A stretch of 64,000 bases of DNA. It comes from Yponomeuta sedellus (Eukaryota; Arthropoda; Insecta; Lepidoptera; Yponomeutidae). Shown piece after piece: positions 19,530 to 30,072 of this stretch (positions are counted from its first letter, which is position 1; the number at the start of each line of letters is the position of its first letter). The DNA is taken from assembly GCA_934045075.1 (NCBI GenBank), contig OW203722.1, positions 21,242,986 to 21,306,985 on the forward strand. Direction: 5' to 3'. Under the pieces are notes generated by a model, which was not told where the DNA came from, made no database searches, and saw only the letters and a program-made list of their open reading frames with translations. Both the position numbers and the translations under genes were made by a program.

Positions 19530-19945
19530 AAACATAAACTTTTGATCCCAAGATTTAGGCTAGCAAAGGTTAATACATCCTTCATAGGGCATTGCATGTG
19601 CTTCTACAATAAAATCCCTGAAGATATATCAAGTTTGACTGAACCGCGGTTCAAAAAATGTCTAAAATACACTTTCTGCCAAAAGAGCTACTATAATATT
19701 AAGGATTATTTAGATGACAATGATGTCTGAAATTCAAGCATGTAAAATGCATGAGTTTTGTAAAATTTGCGTAAACTCTGTTAATTAAGGAATTTGAAAA
19801 GACTAAGTTTGGAGGTTTTTGGCCATTTTTTCTCCAAAATGATCTAGATTGTTAAATGAAAACCTAGTTTGACTTGTAACGTTCATTAAGCCGCAGTATC
19901 TGCGCTACTTTGAATAAATCCTTTTCATTTCATATTACTACACTG
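19530..19945 (+). mobile_element. CR1/Jockey-group LINE, 3' end, copy 1
   Basis: Codes for FYNKIPEDISSL, RFKKCLKYTF and YYNIKDYLDDNDV and a stop, the last 60 residues of a LINE pol protein related to the C-terminus of 27031-28971 (IYNKLPESIKHLPLTRFK). A 200-base 3' UTR follows, with GATCTAGATTGTTAAATGAA, ending CTTTTCATTTCAT. Relatives are at 21273 and 40060. Confidence 0.7.
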
Positions 19946-20149
19946 CACTGATTTCCTACACTAGGCTTCCATCCTTATCCCCATCATGCTTCGCTTGAAC
20001 ATCTTGTGGCTGCCGAGGACGTTGTTAGGGTTTATTTTCACTTAGACGTAAAGAAAATGCAATCGGAACATCCATAAACGGCATGGTTCCATTTTCCATT
20101 CTCAAAGGATCCATTTTCTGAGTTTCCGGAGTTCCTTCTTTATTGTGTT

Positions 20150-20432
20150 CAGTTTCATGGTCTGACGGTCACCTTGAGGCATTTTTTTCCGAATCTTTCC
20201 GTACTTCGCAAGGCACGTTAAGCCGTTGTTGCCGACTGTGATGTCATGTCAGTGGCTTTATGGGCGACTTGATAACTTTTGACAATAAGGCCCACCACTG
20301 TCTCAATCTTCCACGAACCCGGACTTGGGCCCCATAGTGGAGTATGGCCTAACTTTCCCGACCCGCAATAAGAGACCCGAGCCCCAACAGTGGGGACATA
20401 CTAAAGGATGATATCAAGTTGATACCAATGTT
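20150..20432 (+). mobile_element. 5S-like repeat, head truncated
   Basis: Starts at GTCTGACGGTCACC and continues through CGCAAGGCACGTTAAGCCGT to the tail GGGGACATACTAAAGGATGA. The 5S-like part is reduced to its last bases. Confidence 0.6.
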
Positions 20433-20880
20433 TAAGTATTTCATGGAGTCACATATTTTTTGTCAGCCACTTTATTACCGACTTATTCTTCTGCCTCATT
20501 TTATTTTGCGTCACTGGATGACACCCGGCGGAATCCCCTAAAACAATAAATCTTTTGCAATGATTTCGGAGGCTCATACTTTTTCTCGTTACCGCTGAGG
20601 AGATGTTGATCGAGATTGATTAATGCGCGATTTTCGAATTAAATTTTTGCCTGAAATCAAAAGGAATAAAAAGATTAAATCGTTGCTTGAGGGCAGCCGC
20701 ATTCTGTGTTAAGGAAGATAGGGTATCTTAGTTCTTTCTTTCAATCAATCAACCCGTATTTGTCCGTGCTGCTTGATGCTAACATTACAAACCTTAGTTA
20801 TACAAAACGTATATAATAATGTAGACAAAAAAATACTCTATACGCAAAATTGTTTTATATTATAGTATTACCTTCTTTAA
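20433..20880. other. Unassigned DNA
   Basis: No recognised feature. Confidence 0.4.
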
Positions 20881-21040
20881 TCGCACTAATATTATAAAGG
20901 CGAAAGTTTGTAAGTGTGTATGTTTGTTACTTCTTCACGTGTAAACGGCTGGAGCGATTTCAATAAATTTTGGTATGGAGTTAACTGACACCCTGGATTA
21001 ACAAAACGCAGCCTATGCTACGTTATATAATCAAAAGAAA
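20881..21040 (+). mobile_element. Helitron-like type 2, 5' part
   Basis: Begins TCGCACTAATATTATAAAGG and continues GCGAAAGTTTGTAAG...CGGCTGGAGCGATTT. The 3' CTAG end is missing. Confidence 0.55.
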
Positions 21041-21044
21041 AATA

Positions 21045-21272
21045 ATATAATCATGTGGGTACAGCGATATCATTCCGATGTAAATCCTCACTGCAAAGTA
21101 AGGTACTCGGGGCTGCAAGTAATACAGAGAGTATTGTAAAGAAGTTCGAAATTGCACTGATGCCGGTGAGCTCAGTTGGGAGAGCGCTAGCACAGTTCGG
21201 TGTGGGTGGAATTTTTAGCCTCTAAATAGGTTTTTAAAACTTTCCTTAGCACGGGTTAGTGCATTAAAAAGA
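21045..21272 (+). mobile_element. Family A, copy 6
   Basis: Plus strand. It has the upstream segment AATCATGTGGGTACAGCGAT, a shortened tRNA-like core (T-arm lost: AGTTCGGTGTGGGTGGAA), inner block CCTCTAAATAGGTTTTTAAA and outer repeat CCTTAGCACGGGTTAGTGCA to AATATAATC. Confidence 0.75.
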
Positions 21273-21474
21273 ATATAATCTGGGAAAGGTTAATAAAACC
21301 TTCATGATACATTGTATAAGTTCCTATAATAAAACCCCGAAAGACAAATTAAGCTTGAGTGAAACGCGGTGAATACTTTGTACGAAGAGTGCTACTACAA
21401 CACAAAGAATTATTTAGATGACAGTGATGTCTGGAATGAAAGCCAGGAGGATGCATGAGTTTATTGTTTTATAA

Positions 21475-22741
21475 TACGAGGGCTGCTTTTTATGTAGGTA
21501 TGCGGAATAGAAAAAATAAACAAATGTATATGGCTAAATATGCTTTTATTGTTTTTCAAAGTATTCTCCACTATGATCGATGCACTTTTGCATTCGATGA
21601 AACCAATTTGTAAAACACTTTTTCCACTCTGATTGAGGTATCTCTAAAACGTGCTGTTTGAACGCATCTACGGCATCTTCACGGGTCGAAAATCTTTGAC
21701 CACGTAATTTATTCTTTACATTTGGGAATAAATAGAAATCATTTAGAGCCAAAACAGGGCTGTACGGTCGTTGACCCATCAAATCTATTTTTTGACCATC
21801 CAAAAATGTAGTTGTTTCCTGAGATGTATGACAGCTGGCATTGTCATGGTGAAGTATGATTCTGCGTCGCTGGTTGTTTTGGGGTATTTCTTCAAATACT
21901 TCCGGTAAACAAATGGTCGTGTACCACTCCGAATTAACCGTTCTGCGATTCTGCAGTGGTATTGTAGCCACATGGCCATTAATACCAAAAAAGCAGGCCA
22001 CCATTTGCTTTACAGTGCTTCTTGCACGAGCCACTTTCGTAGGGTTCGGCTCATTTTGAAACACCCAAACTGTTGATTGTTGTTTAGTTTCGGGATAGTA
22101 CGCGTAGATCCAGGATTCCTCACCTGTGTATATATATTATAAACAGATTTTGAGTCGCCTCCGTTGAGTTTTTTTAAGGTTTTCTTGCACCATTCGACGC
22201 GAGCATCAACGCGAACAATTTTTTTTTACAGACAAATGTTCATGTAATATCCTATGAATGCTCTTCTTACATATGCCCAGAATAGCCTCTGTCTTGCGAT
22301 ACGTAACATGGCGGTCTTGCATTATTAGTTTTCGCACAGCTTCAATATTTTGTGGCACAACCACCGATTTCGGGCGACCTTCTTTTACTTCGTCCGTGAC
22401 CTTACTGCGCTCGCGATTCAACTCACTAAACCAGGGATACACAGTCGTTTTTGATGAGCTTTACCACCAAGAGTCGAAGTTAATTGATCTACGCACTGTT
22501 GTTGCGTTAAACCACGTCGAAAATCGTAATAAATCATAGCACGAATATTTTCACGAGTGAGTTCCATTTTTTCAGCGATACGACATTTTTAACCCAACAA
22601 AAACAAAACACAACCGTATATAAGAGAAAAATATTAGCGGCCAGTATTTAAAAAAAGAACGAATTCGACCATGGAGATCAGACATTGCGTTTTAAATTAT
22701 TGAAATCCCAGATTCCGCATACATAAGTAGCAGCCTATGTA
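21475..22741 (-). mobile_element. mariner element
   Basis: About 1.26 kb between TA dinucleotides (21475-21476 and 22740-22741). Terminal inverted repeats: left CGAGGGCTGCTTTTTATGTA, right reversed CATAGGCTGCTACTTATGTA, both leading to TATGCGGAAT. TA target duplication and length are standard for mariner. Inserted in the 3' UTR of a LINE copy. Confidence 0.9.
21546..22567 (-). pseudogene. mariner transposase, inactivated
   Basis: Starts at the ATG 22567-22565 (MELTRENIRA-type start visible on translation). The helix-turn-helix region follows (VYPWFSELNRERSK, EGRPKSVVVPQNIEAVRKL, HEHLSVKK). About 25-30 residues are missing after LSVKKNCSR, and there is a frameshift near YNIYTQ. The catalytic part is in the second half: TGEESWIYAY, where the usual first Asp (TGDE) is Glu, then HHDNASCHTS with the second Asp, and SPVLALNDFYLFP with the third. 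Frameshifts, an early stop, deletion and the D-to-E change make it inactive. Confidence 0.85.
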
Positions 22742-22904
22742 TGTAATTATGTAAACTCTTTTATTAAAGACTTTGAAAGGACTAAGCTTGGAGTAATGTT
22801 GTCTATTTTTCTGCAAAGTGATCTAGATTTTGAAATGGTTCCCTAGTTTGACTTGTTTTGTTACTGGGCTACTTTGAACAAAACGTTTTCATTTCATTTA
22901 TATC

Positions 22905-23255
22905 GTTATCATCCATTGTATGTCCCCACTGCTGGGGCACGGGTTTTTTCCTGCATCGCAGGAAAGTTAGGCCATACTCCACCATGGCGGCCATTTCCGG
23001 GTTGGTGGAGGACTGTAAGCCAGTGGCGGGCCTTACTCTTAGAAGTTATCAAGCCGCCTATAAGGCCTCTGACATGGCTTAACGACTGCCATTACATGAC
23101 AGCCGGCACCAACGACTTTATGTATCTAGCGAAAAATGTCACTAGCGGTAGTCTCGGGACGGTCACCCTTCCTGCAACTGACCGCGCCTGTTGTTGCTTA
23201 ACTCAAGTGATTCATTCCAATCACTCGGTTCGCTTAGCCACGAGCGCTTCGTTTT
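22905..23255 (-). mobile_element. 5S-like repeat, near full-length copy
   Basis: Reverse copy from TGTATGTCCCCACTGCTGGG to the reversed 5S-like head (GGTCACCCTTCCTGCAACTG, CCTGTTGTTGCTTAACTCAA at 23165-23205). Confidence 0.7.
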
Positions 23256-23445
23256 CATATAAATAACAATGACCTATTCTATTTATTTAAGACTCATGCA
23301 CATTGTCTGCACAACAGAGCAGACTGACATTTCCCAGTAAAAGGTTACGTCAAAAATACTGTCGGAGCTTTTAATAACAACACCTGTTAATATAAATATA
23401 TATTTTATATATACATTTACAATATAATTTTCGATTTAATTACAT

Positions 23446-23660
23446 TTAATTACATGTACATGCACCACGTACCGACTATATTCTTCATGCAATCCACTCC
23501 ATCCAAAGGTTGTCTGGAAGAGATCGCTCTTAGCGATAAGACCGCCAATTAAATAACATTACTTAGATTCATAACATTACAAGAATCATGGTTGTAATAT
23601 TTTTCTGGTTGTGCAATAAAGTGTTCTCTATCTATCTATATATCTATCTATCTATAAGTT
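23446..23660 (+). mobile_element. L2/CR1-like LINE 3' UTR and TCTA tail
   Basis: Nearly identical over 190 bases to 31825-32010 (CATGCACCACGTACCGACTA to TTGTGCAATAAAG-GTTCTC, then TCTATCTA repeats). 5' truncated, non-coding. Confidence 0.75.
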
Positions 23661-23729
23661 TAATGTTCATTATAATGGAATCAATTGTTTTAATTACTAA
23701 TCTACACTCATAATATTGCCTTTATAAGG

Positions 23730-23890
23730 CCCATTGCAGCGCACAGGTTTTCTCTGAGAAAGAGAGTATGGACTTAATTACAAGGGGTGCCCATTGTGGT
23801 TTGGCAATTTCAATCGCTAATATATTTGAATACCTCAGATACTCAGGTTCCCTCACGATATTTTCCTTCACTTTTAAAGAGTGCTAGTGC
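23730..23890 (-). repeat. SINE-C, 3' part
   Basis: Reversed SINE-C body: GCACAGGTTTTCTCTGAGAA, TTGAATACCTCAGATACTCA, CACGATATTTTCCTTCAC. Confidence 0.6.
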
Positions 23891-24665
23891 TAGTTATGCA
23901 CACTAATATTATAAAAATGTTAAGTTTTGAAGCTCGATTGTTTATTACGTCGGATTACCATTGCGGCATTCGTGAATTCGATTCCTACGACAAATAATTT
24001 TAACAATATTGATAACAGGCTTCCAGGATGTAAAGTTTATTTATTGTATTGTAGAGTCAGTTTAAATAATCTGTAGTTACCTACGCATTTCCTTGTAACA
24101 CATACTATATTACATTTAAGAAATCGTGTTTTTCAAATCAACTGAAATCAATTTATTGAAAAAAAACTCCACTCTGACCATCTTTTCCTAAGTCATCTTA
24201 AACGAAATACATCAGTATATCTAATAAGATTTCATGATTGCCATTAACAACCCTAAATGCCAAAGCATTAGTCAAAATATCTCACAATAGTAGGTAAAGC
24301 ACAAGTGCTGCGGCCAGACACTTTTTTTACAAATGAAACCGTTGCTGTTTATGCTATTCTATGAAAAAATAGAGCAGTCTTCCTTCATTCTTGTTTTGTT
24401 TGAGCCCATTAGTACAATATAAATCTGGAAAACGCTATTTCCACAACAACGTCATAAAGAATCCGAGAAAGGAGGAAAAAACTAGGAATTTAATTAGGCG
24501 CAAATGTAGGTCTTGGCAAACGATCAACACTGCATACTGTTCACGGTTTTGCTGTTTAGACTTTCAAAACGTACACTTAGCTGCAAACTAAATAAAACAG
24601 ACATCTTCTTTTGGTGCTTTCTCTCATTGGAGATTGGCTATATTTTAGAAAGAACAGAAACATGA
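23891..24665. other. Unassigned DNA
   Basis: No recognised repeat. The ORF at 24391-24591 (+) has no known motif. Confidence 0.35.
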
Positions 24666-24927
24666 AAATGTGAAAATCACTTTGCAAAATTCCGCCAAAA
24701 ATGCCACAAGCACCATGCGGTTAGGTAATGCAACGCCCTCCCTCCCACTTTTTCAAGCAGAAGCAAGACACGAACACACCACCACCGACACCAATATACT
24801 TGTGTGAGAAAATACGCGACGCATTTCGCCTCTAACACAGGGATGCCTGGTGCTTGTCGGATTTTTGGCGGAATTGGTGCTTGTGGCATTTTTGGCGGAA
24901 TCGAGCAAAGTAACTTTCACATTTTTT
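24666..24927. mobile_element. MITE G with about 50-bp inverted ends
   Basis: Left AAAATGTGAAAATCACTTTG then ATTCCGCCAAAAATGCCACA; the right end is the inverse with a few changes. The core contains CCCACTTTTTCAAGCAGAAG and GACACGAACACACCACCACC. Partial copies lie at 34989-35200 and 63010-63290. Confidence 0.75.
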
Positions 24928-24959
24928 AAGTTGTTATGGATTTCCGCAAAGTAACGCCT

Positions 24960-25250
24960 GATTCCATACAGTAAAGAAAAGAATGAAAGAAAGACATGTA
25001 TTATACCAACAAGACACATCACAGAAACAAAATAACCAGAAAAATTTATAAAATATGACACAAATAGAAACGAAATATGTACCTACAAAAATAAACAAAA
25101 TGAAATACATAATAAAAGAAACAAAAAGAAAGACATAGGTTAAGCCTGTGGTGTGTCTAAATTGCGACAAAAGGCAGCTGACTTGCCGTTGTGCTGAGGC
25201 AGTGAGCCCTCAGCGCTGATTTTCAGTCAGTGCCCAAGGTAACCAATATT
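24960..25250 (-). repeat. LINE 3' end with TTTC tail (family H), copy 1
   Basis: Reverse complement of 43735-43990 with many substitutions: shared TGTGGTGTGTCTAAATTG, GCAGCTGACTTGCCGTTGTG and GAAAGAAAGACATGTATTAT (tail). Confidence 0.55.
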
Positions 25251-25377
25251 TTCAAGCCACGTTGTGAGGAAACATAGAATTACTTACTCACCTACGAGCT
25301 TAACACATTACAGTCTATTTATCCTTACTTTTCTAATTTAGTAAACAGTACTCTAACTTCAAAATTGACATTTGATT

Positions 25378-25745
25378 TTTTTTTTTTTATTAGTATTTAT
25401 TCAAGACATTTACAGAATACTATTTACATACAAAAAAACCTTCACTGATTCCGAAACTAGATACTTTCTCCCGAATTCATGAACTTTCTGTATACAATGG
25501 GCGTCGTGTTATTTAAAGTAGTGCCCCAGGGTACTTCATTTATGGGAATATGACAGTCTACTTTACCGGTAGAATCTTGTTTACTAGAATAGACAAGTAA
25601 AGTTGAATGGACTGTACCTCCCTTTCGACTGCGGCTATTTGTAATAATCAAGTCGATCGGCGGCCTCCAGTGGCAGTCGAACCCATGACCTCTGTTTTGG
25701 TAGTCAATCGTGTTAACCGCTAGTCCAACGAGGCAGTCACTGATC
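25378..25745 (-). mobile_element. SINE-E (tRNA-like head), copy 1
   Basis: The reversed head at 25655-25740 reads TGCCTCGTTGGACTAGCGGT, TAACACG ... GGTCATGGGTTCGACTGCC, giving A and B boxes. It resembles the start of tRNA-Pro (GGCTCGTTGGTCTAGGGGTA, general knowledge). The body runs leftwards to a poly-T/A end at 25378-25390. The head is shared with 54640-54715. Confidence 0.6.
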
Positions 25746-26074
25746 AGGAAGTGATGATAACAAAGAGCACTATATGTCTCTGTCATAACGTTAAGCTATA
25801 TTATTTTTACATTATACCTATGTATATTTTTTTGAGGTATTTAGTTTAAGCAGTTTATTTATTTTTCCAATAAGTAGGTAGGTTATTTAAGATTTTTTGT
25901 ACATATGTATACAACCACTCTCTACTGCCTCTTCAATTTTCTAAGGTTTGGTGGAAGAAATCTCCATCAGAGACAAGCTCGCCTTTTACATGTTATTTCC
26001 TATGTAATGTCCCTTTAAATATTCGTATACAATGAATTATAATAAAATAACAAGATTGTACAATTCCACCAAAC

Positions 26075-26220
26075 TGCGATCCCCAACCCGCATACCCAGC
26101 GTCGGGATTATGGACATTAACCCCCAATGTTGGTACAACCTTGCACTATGGCGCTCGTTAGGGGAGGGCTATGTCCAGCAGTGGACTAATATCGCCTGAA
26201 GAAGAACAGAATTGTATAAA
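26075..26220 (+). mobile_element. RTE-like 3' end, variant 2 (copy 1)
   Basis: Ends with codons RSLGEGYVQQWTNIA and a stop, then a GAAGAAGAA tail, preceded by CGATCCCCAACCCGCATACC. Copies at 32457, 35255, 43361, 52915 and 54065. Confidence 0.65.
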
Positions 26221-26473
26221 AAGACTGAAATTCAGTGCTACTTACATAAAAAGAAACTGAGTATATATTGTATAGGTATCCCATTACATCTTGCGAAATG
26301 AAACCTTACATTATTTTCTTAGCAAAACCACGATTCATGTTTCAGCGTAGGTTCTTATTCAAACAATGAAACTTAGTAGGCTAAACTTGAGTGAATATAC
26401 TCGAGCACTGCATAAGTGGTGCTTCCCTGAAAGTTCGTACACACTGCCTTCGTCTTACATTAATTACACTACT

Positions 26474-26727
26474 ATACTATTTTTTTAATGCACTAACCCG
26501 TGCTAAGGACAGTTTAAAAAAACCTATTTAGAGGCTAAAAATTCCACCCATGCCGAGATTGGAACCCGCGACCTTTGGCTAACCGTGCCAGCGCTCTCCC
26601 AACTGAGCTAATAGGCGGGTCACCGGCGTCAGTGAAATTTAGAACCTCTCTGTATTACGTACAGGCAGCTAAATAGGTTTTTAAAACTGTCCTTAGCACG
26701 GGTTAGTGCATTAAAAAGAATATAATA
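26474..26727 (-). mobile_element. tRNA-like TIR element (family A), most complete copy
   Basis: About 254 bases. The left terminal repeat (26474-26530) contains TTTTTTAATGCACTAACCCG, TGCTAAGGACAG and AAACCTATTTA. The right one (26669-26726) is its inverted copy, TAAATAGGTTTTTAAAACTG, TCCTTAGCACGGGTTAGTGC. Between them, on the minus strand, lies the tRNA-like unit (B box GGTTCCAATCTC, A box TTAGCTCAGTTGGGAGAGCG, Thr-like anticodon stem with loop ACGGTTA) plus the AATTTAGAACCTCT segment. Long inverted ends are a DNA-transposon (MITE) feature; the enclosed tRNA-like unit would provide a polymerase III promoter. The superfamily of the ends is not recognised. Confidence 0.8.
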
Positions 26728-26814
26728 CATACAATTTGTTAAATGTGTTGGGTTAACTTTTGAGCTCGGGGCCTCGTAGACCGGGGGCCCCATTGGGTTG
26801 CCACGTTATATGAA

Positions 26815-28990
26815 ATGAAATGAAATAGTTTATTTGCCTGAAATGTCATACAATTGGTGGTCAGTATAATAAATAGCGGTCTACACATTTCACCCGTCCA
26901 GGTATGCAAAAATTATGTTTAAAAGTATAATTATTTAAGTATAAAATAATATAATTATTTACATAACAGATAATGTTCCTTTTTTTTTACAAAAGGTTTA
27001 TTTGTTGCTCATTAATCGAATATACGTTTCTTATGGTATATTTATTCTATTTAAAGAGAGATACTCGTTCACATTATAAAAACACATTTCGATTAGCCAT
27101 TTATGTAGTGATACCTTAAATCGAGTCAAAGGCAGGTGCTTAATTGACTCTGGGAGCTTATTATATATATGTATGAGCATACGGTAGCAACCTCTTTTAC
27201 AAAATTCAGTTCTGCATGGCGGACATATAATCTTGTTAGGATATCTTGTATTAAAAGAATAAGCCTCACAGTATTTTGTAAACGTATGTTTCTGGCTGTG
27301 GGCAAAACATGCTATTTCGTAAATATAGAGACTCGGCAATGATAGCACTCTTAATTTCTTAAACAGTGGCTTGCATGAATCAAGGGGATGTGCAGAGCAG
27401 ATGGCTCTAATGCATCGCTTTTGTAGAACAAATACCCTGTTTATCTCTACAGCATTTCCCCATAGAATTAAACCATATCTTAATACTGATGCCACATAGC
27501 CGTGGTATGCCATCAAAGCCGTGGGCAAGTCAGATGTTCTCTGTAGTCGATGTAGAGCATAAACAAATCTATTTAATCTAGTACACACATTTTCAATATG
27601 CTGCAGCCAAGAGCAATGTTTATCGACGACAATGCCTAGGAACGAGGTAAATGGCGTATGATCAATTATAGTATTATTGCATTGTACATTGATATTTTTT
27701 AATGTCATTCTCTTATTTCTAAATTGAATATATTTGGTTTTATTTTCATTCACATGTAAATTATTGGCTTCCAGCCATTCTGTGACCTTACTTATTCTAA
27801 CATTCACATCTGATTCAAAATTACCGTCGTCAATACATTTAATAGTCATTGAAATGTCATCAGCAAATAGTATGCATTTATTATTAGTTATGTCAGGTAG
27901 GTCATTAATGTATAATATGAAAAGCAATGGTGCTAAGACACTTCCTTGAGGGACGCCGTATTTATTTATTTCAGGATAAGACTTATGTATTTCCATTTCA
28001 TTGGTATATGAGAGTGTGGTTATCTCTACAGTTTGATGGCGGTCGGAAAGGTAGCTGCTTAGCCATTCCCACGCCAGACCTCTGATACCTAGTCTTTCAC
28101 ATTTATCAAGTAGCACTCTATGAGACACATAATCAAACGCCTTTGTCATATGAAAGAATATAACCGCTACTGGCTTTCCCTTATCTACATACTCTATAAT
28201 TTCGGTCATTAACTGAAAGCCTGCCAGACTGGTTGACTTATTTTTCTGAAAGCCATTTTGCTCTACTTTAATTATTTTGTGCTTGTCTAAGAACTTATTT
28301 ATTCTAATTTGCATAGCTTTTTCATATATTTTTGAGAATATACTAATAAGGGCAATGGGTCGGTAGTTATTTATGTCATTTGTATCCCCCTTTTTATGTA
28401 AAGGTTTAATTATTGATGGTTTCAGAGCCTTTGGAAATCGGCCTCTCGCAAATGATCTGTTTATTAAGTAACTTAATATAAATGCTATTTCAAGCTTGCA
28501 GTATTTAATTATTTTTGTATTAAAACCATCATAACCTACGGAGTTTGTTGGATTCAGCGTCTGAATTATTTTTATTATTTCTTCAGGGTCACAAGGCTGT
28601 ACAAACATCGTCTCTGGGTTTCGAGTATTTTGGTTGTTCAGATTATTTGGCTTGTCATAACATGATTTCGCTTCTCTATCTATGAACTTTTTGTTGAACT
28701 CTGTGGCTATCTCAACGGGGGTTGTGATGATTTGGTCGTTTAATACTATTTGGTTTATGTGATTTGATGTACTAGACAGACTATTTTCTTTAATTATATT
28801 CCATATGGCCCTACATTTATGTTTTGATTGCGATATATAGCGTTTGTTTGTTGTGGATTGTGCTTGGTTTATAGTTACGCCTCTATGATTACCATGCCAG
28901 AGGTTATAAGACTGATCCCACGAGGAACCCTCGTAAATTTGAACAAATGGGCTTAGTCTAAGTGTTTCCATGTTCGTGGTGACCTTGTCT
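26815..28990 (-). mobile_element. CR1/Jockey-group LINE, 5'-truncated
   Basis: Minus-strand LINE. The reading frame (27031-28971) is followed by a 3' UTR that ends in TTTCATTTCATTTCA-type repeats at 26815-26825. The same repeat closes the related fragments at 19945, 22890 and 40395. The endonuclease domain and ORF1 are absent. Confidence 0.8.
27031..28971 (-). pseudogene. Reverse transcriptase with a catalytic Asp-to-His change
   Basis: An open frame of 646 codons without stops. After an N-terminal linker (residues 1-140) comes the RT domain: PTNSVGYDGF (about 141-150), YRPIALISIFSKIYEK (about 204-219), NGFQKNKST, motif A VAVIFFHMTKAFD (H at 274), motif B YGVPQGSVLAPLLF, motif C CILFADD (369-372), then thumb and a C-terminal tail LPESIKHLPLTRFK. 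In motif A the metal-binding Asp (F-x-D) is His: codon CAT at 28150-28152 (reversed), one base from GAT. Motif B also has A where G is usual (SVLGPLLF). An otherwise intact frame with this change implies recent insertion of a defective copy, or mutation after insertion. No endonuclease domain precedes it. Confidence 0.85.
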
Positions 28991-29106
28991 GGTTATTTTG
29001 GCAAGGGTATCGAAGTTTAGGATTGGACATAGGGCAAGTTTTTGTTTAGTGTGGAATTTATGATGATAATTATTTATTATAATTTAAAGCCCTCGCCAGA
29101 ATACAG

Positions 29107-29305
29107 ACATCATCAACCCGTTACGTTCCTACCGAGAGCCACGGGTCTCTTTCCTGAGGAAGGTATAAGCCATACTCCACCACGTGGGCCATGTCCGGAT
29201 TGGTGAAGGCTTGCTAGACTAGTGGCTGGTCTTACTTTCAGAAGTTTTCAAGCCACCCTAAGGCCTCTGACTTGGCATAGCGACTGCCATCTATTGATGG
29301 CAGCC
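29107..29305 (-). repeat. 5S-like repeat, variant 3' half
   Basis: Reverse copy with more changes: CATACTCCACCACGTGGGCC, AGAAGTTTTCAAGCCACCCT, GGCCTCTGACTTGGCA. Confidence 0.55.
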
Positions 29306-29344
29306 AGCACCAGAATATAGTTTTAAAGTCAAATAAAATACATT

Positions 29345-29470
29345 GCTAAATATGTCTCTGAGTGGGAAGATCCGGCCAGGGATAAAGAGGAGTGGAGAGC
29401 TACTGAGGAGGCCTTTGCTTTGCAGTGGGAAACAGTCACGGATAAATTTAATCTAGAAAACTGAAGCAAA
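29345..29470 (+). repeat. RTE-like LINE C-terminal remnant (third type), copy 1
   Basis: Frame reads EWEDPARDKEEWRATEEAFA then LQWETVTDKFNLEN and a stop. A related copy at 58358-58445 reads FEELARDKEEWKS. The W-x-x-x-ARD-x-x-x-W pattern is the C-terminal end of RTE-type pol proteins. Confidence 0.5.
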
Positions 29471-29957
29471 TTCACGCCTGTAGGTATATTACATTAGTTA
29501 GGAGATCTGGAGATCTGACACAGCACACCGATATTAGGCTGCATTATAAGCTTTTTTTTATTTCATACTATAATGCTGATAGCACGGTAGCAAAGTAAAC
29601 AAACCTACGGGCGTTGAATATTTACAAGAACACCACCACACTTTAGACAGAGCGTGGCTTACTTTCATTAGCGTGATTGCCTGGAGCAATTTTTATTCCT
29701 AGAGCAAGTGTTGAATGTAAGTACGTGCTAACATTACTTAGCTCGGTCCTACAGTTTTCCGCTAAGTGTTATGGATGGAGGAGTGTTTGTTAACTGCTCC
29801 AATTCAATTTCCTTAACAGAACGGCTTTCTTAAGCTGCTTGGAGCTCGGTTGCTTTGTCTTAGGTCTGTTTTATGTGGATGCTAATGCCTCTTTGTTGGA
29901 AAAAATCGTCTCATTGCATAGAAACGTCTCATTGCAGGGCACAGGCCTCCTCGATTT
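29471..29957. other. Unassigned DNA
   Basis: No recognised feature except a short SINE-C-like piece at 29920-29950 (CATTGCAGGGCACAGGCCTC). Confidence 0.4.
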
Positions 29958-30072
29958 CAACCCTGTATGTCCCCACTGCTGGGGCACGGGTCTCTTCCTG
30001 CGTTGCAGGAAGGTTAGGCCATACTCCACCACGGGGGCCAAATCCGGGTTGGTGGAGGTTTGTAAGACAGGC
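29958..30072 (-). repeat. 5S-like repeat, 3' end
   Basis: TTTCAACCCTGTATGTCCCC to GGTTGGTGGAGGTTTGTAAG, reverse orientation, followed by a SINE-C-like piece (30060-30120). Confidence 0.6.

Larger units (their letters stand above)
21273..22895 (+). mobile_element. CR1/Jockey-group LINE 3' end, copy 2, split by mariner
   Basis: 21273-21474 carries the decayed coding end (AGACAAATTAAGCTTGAGTG, TTATTTAGATGACAGTGATG) and 22742-22895 the rest of the 3' UTR (GTAAACTCTTTTATTAAAGA, TTTTCATTTCATTTA). Compared with 19530-19945 the two parts join exactly once the mariner insertion is removed. Confidence 0.75.
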
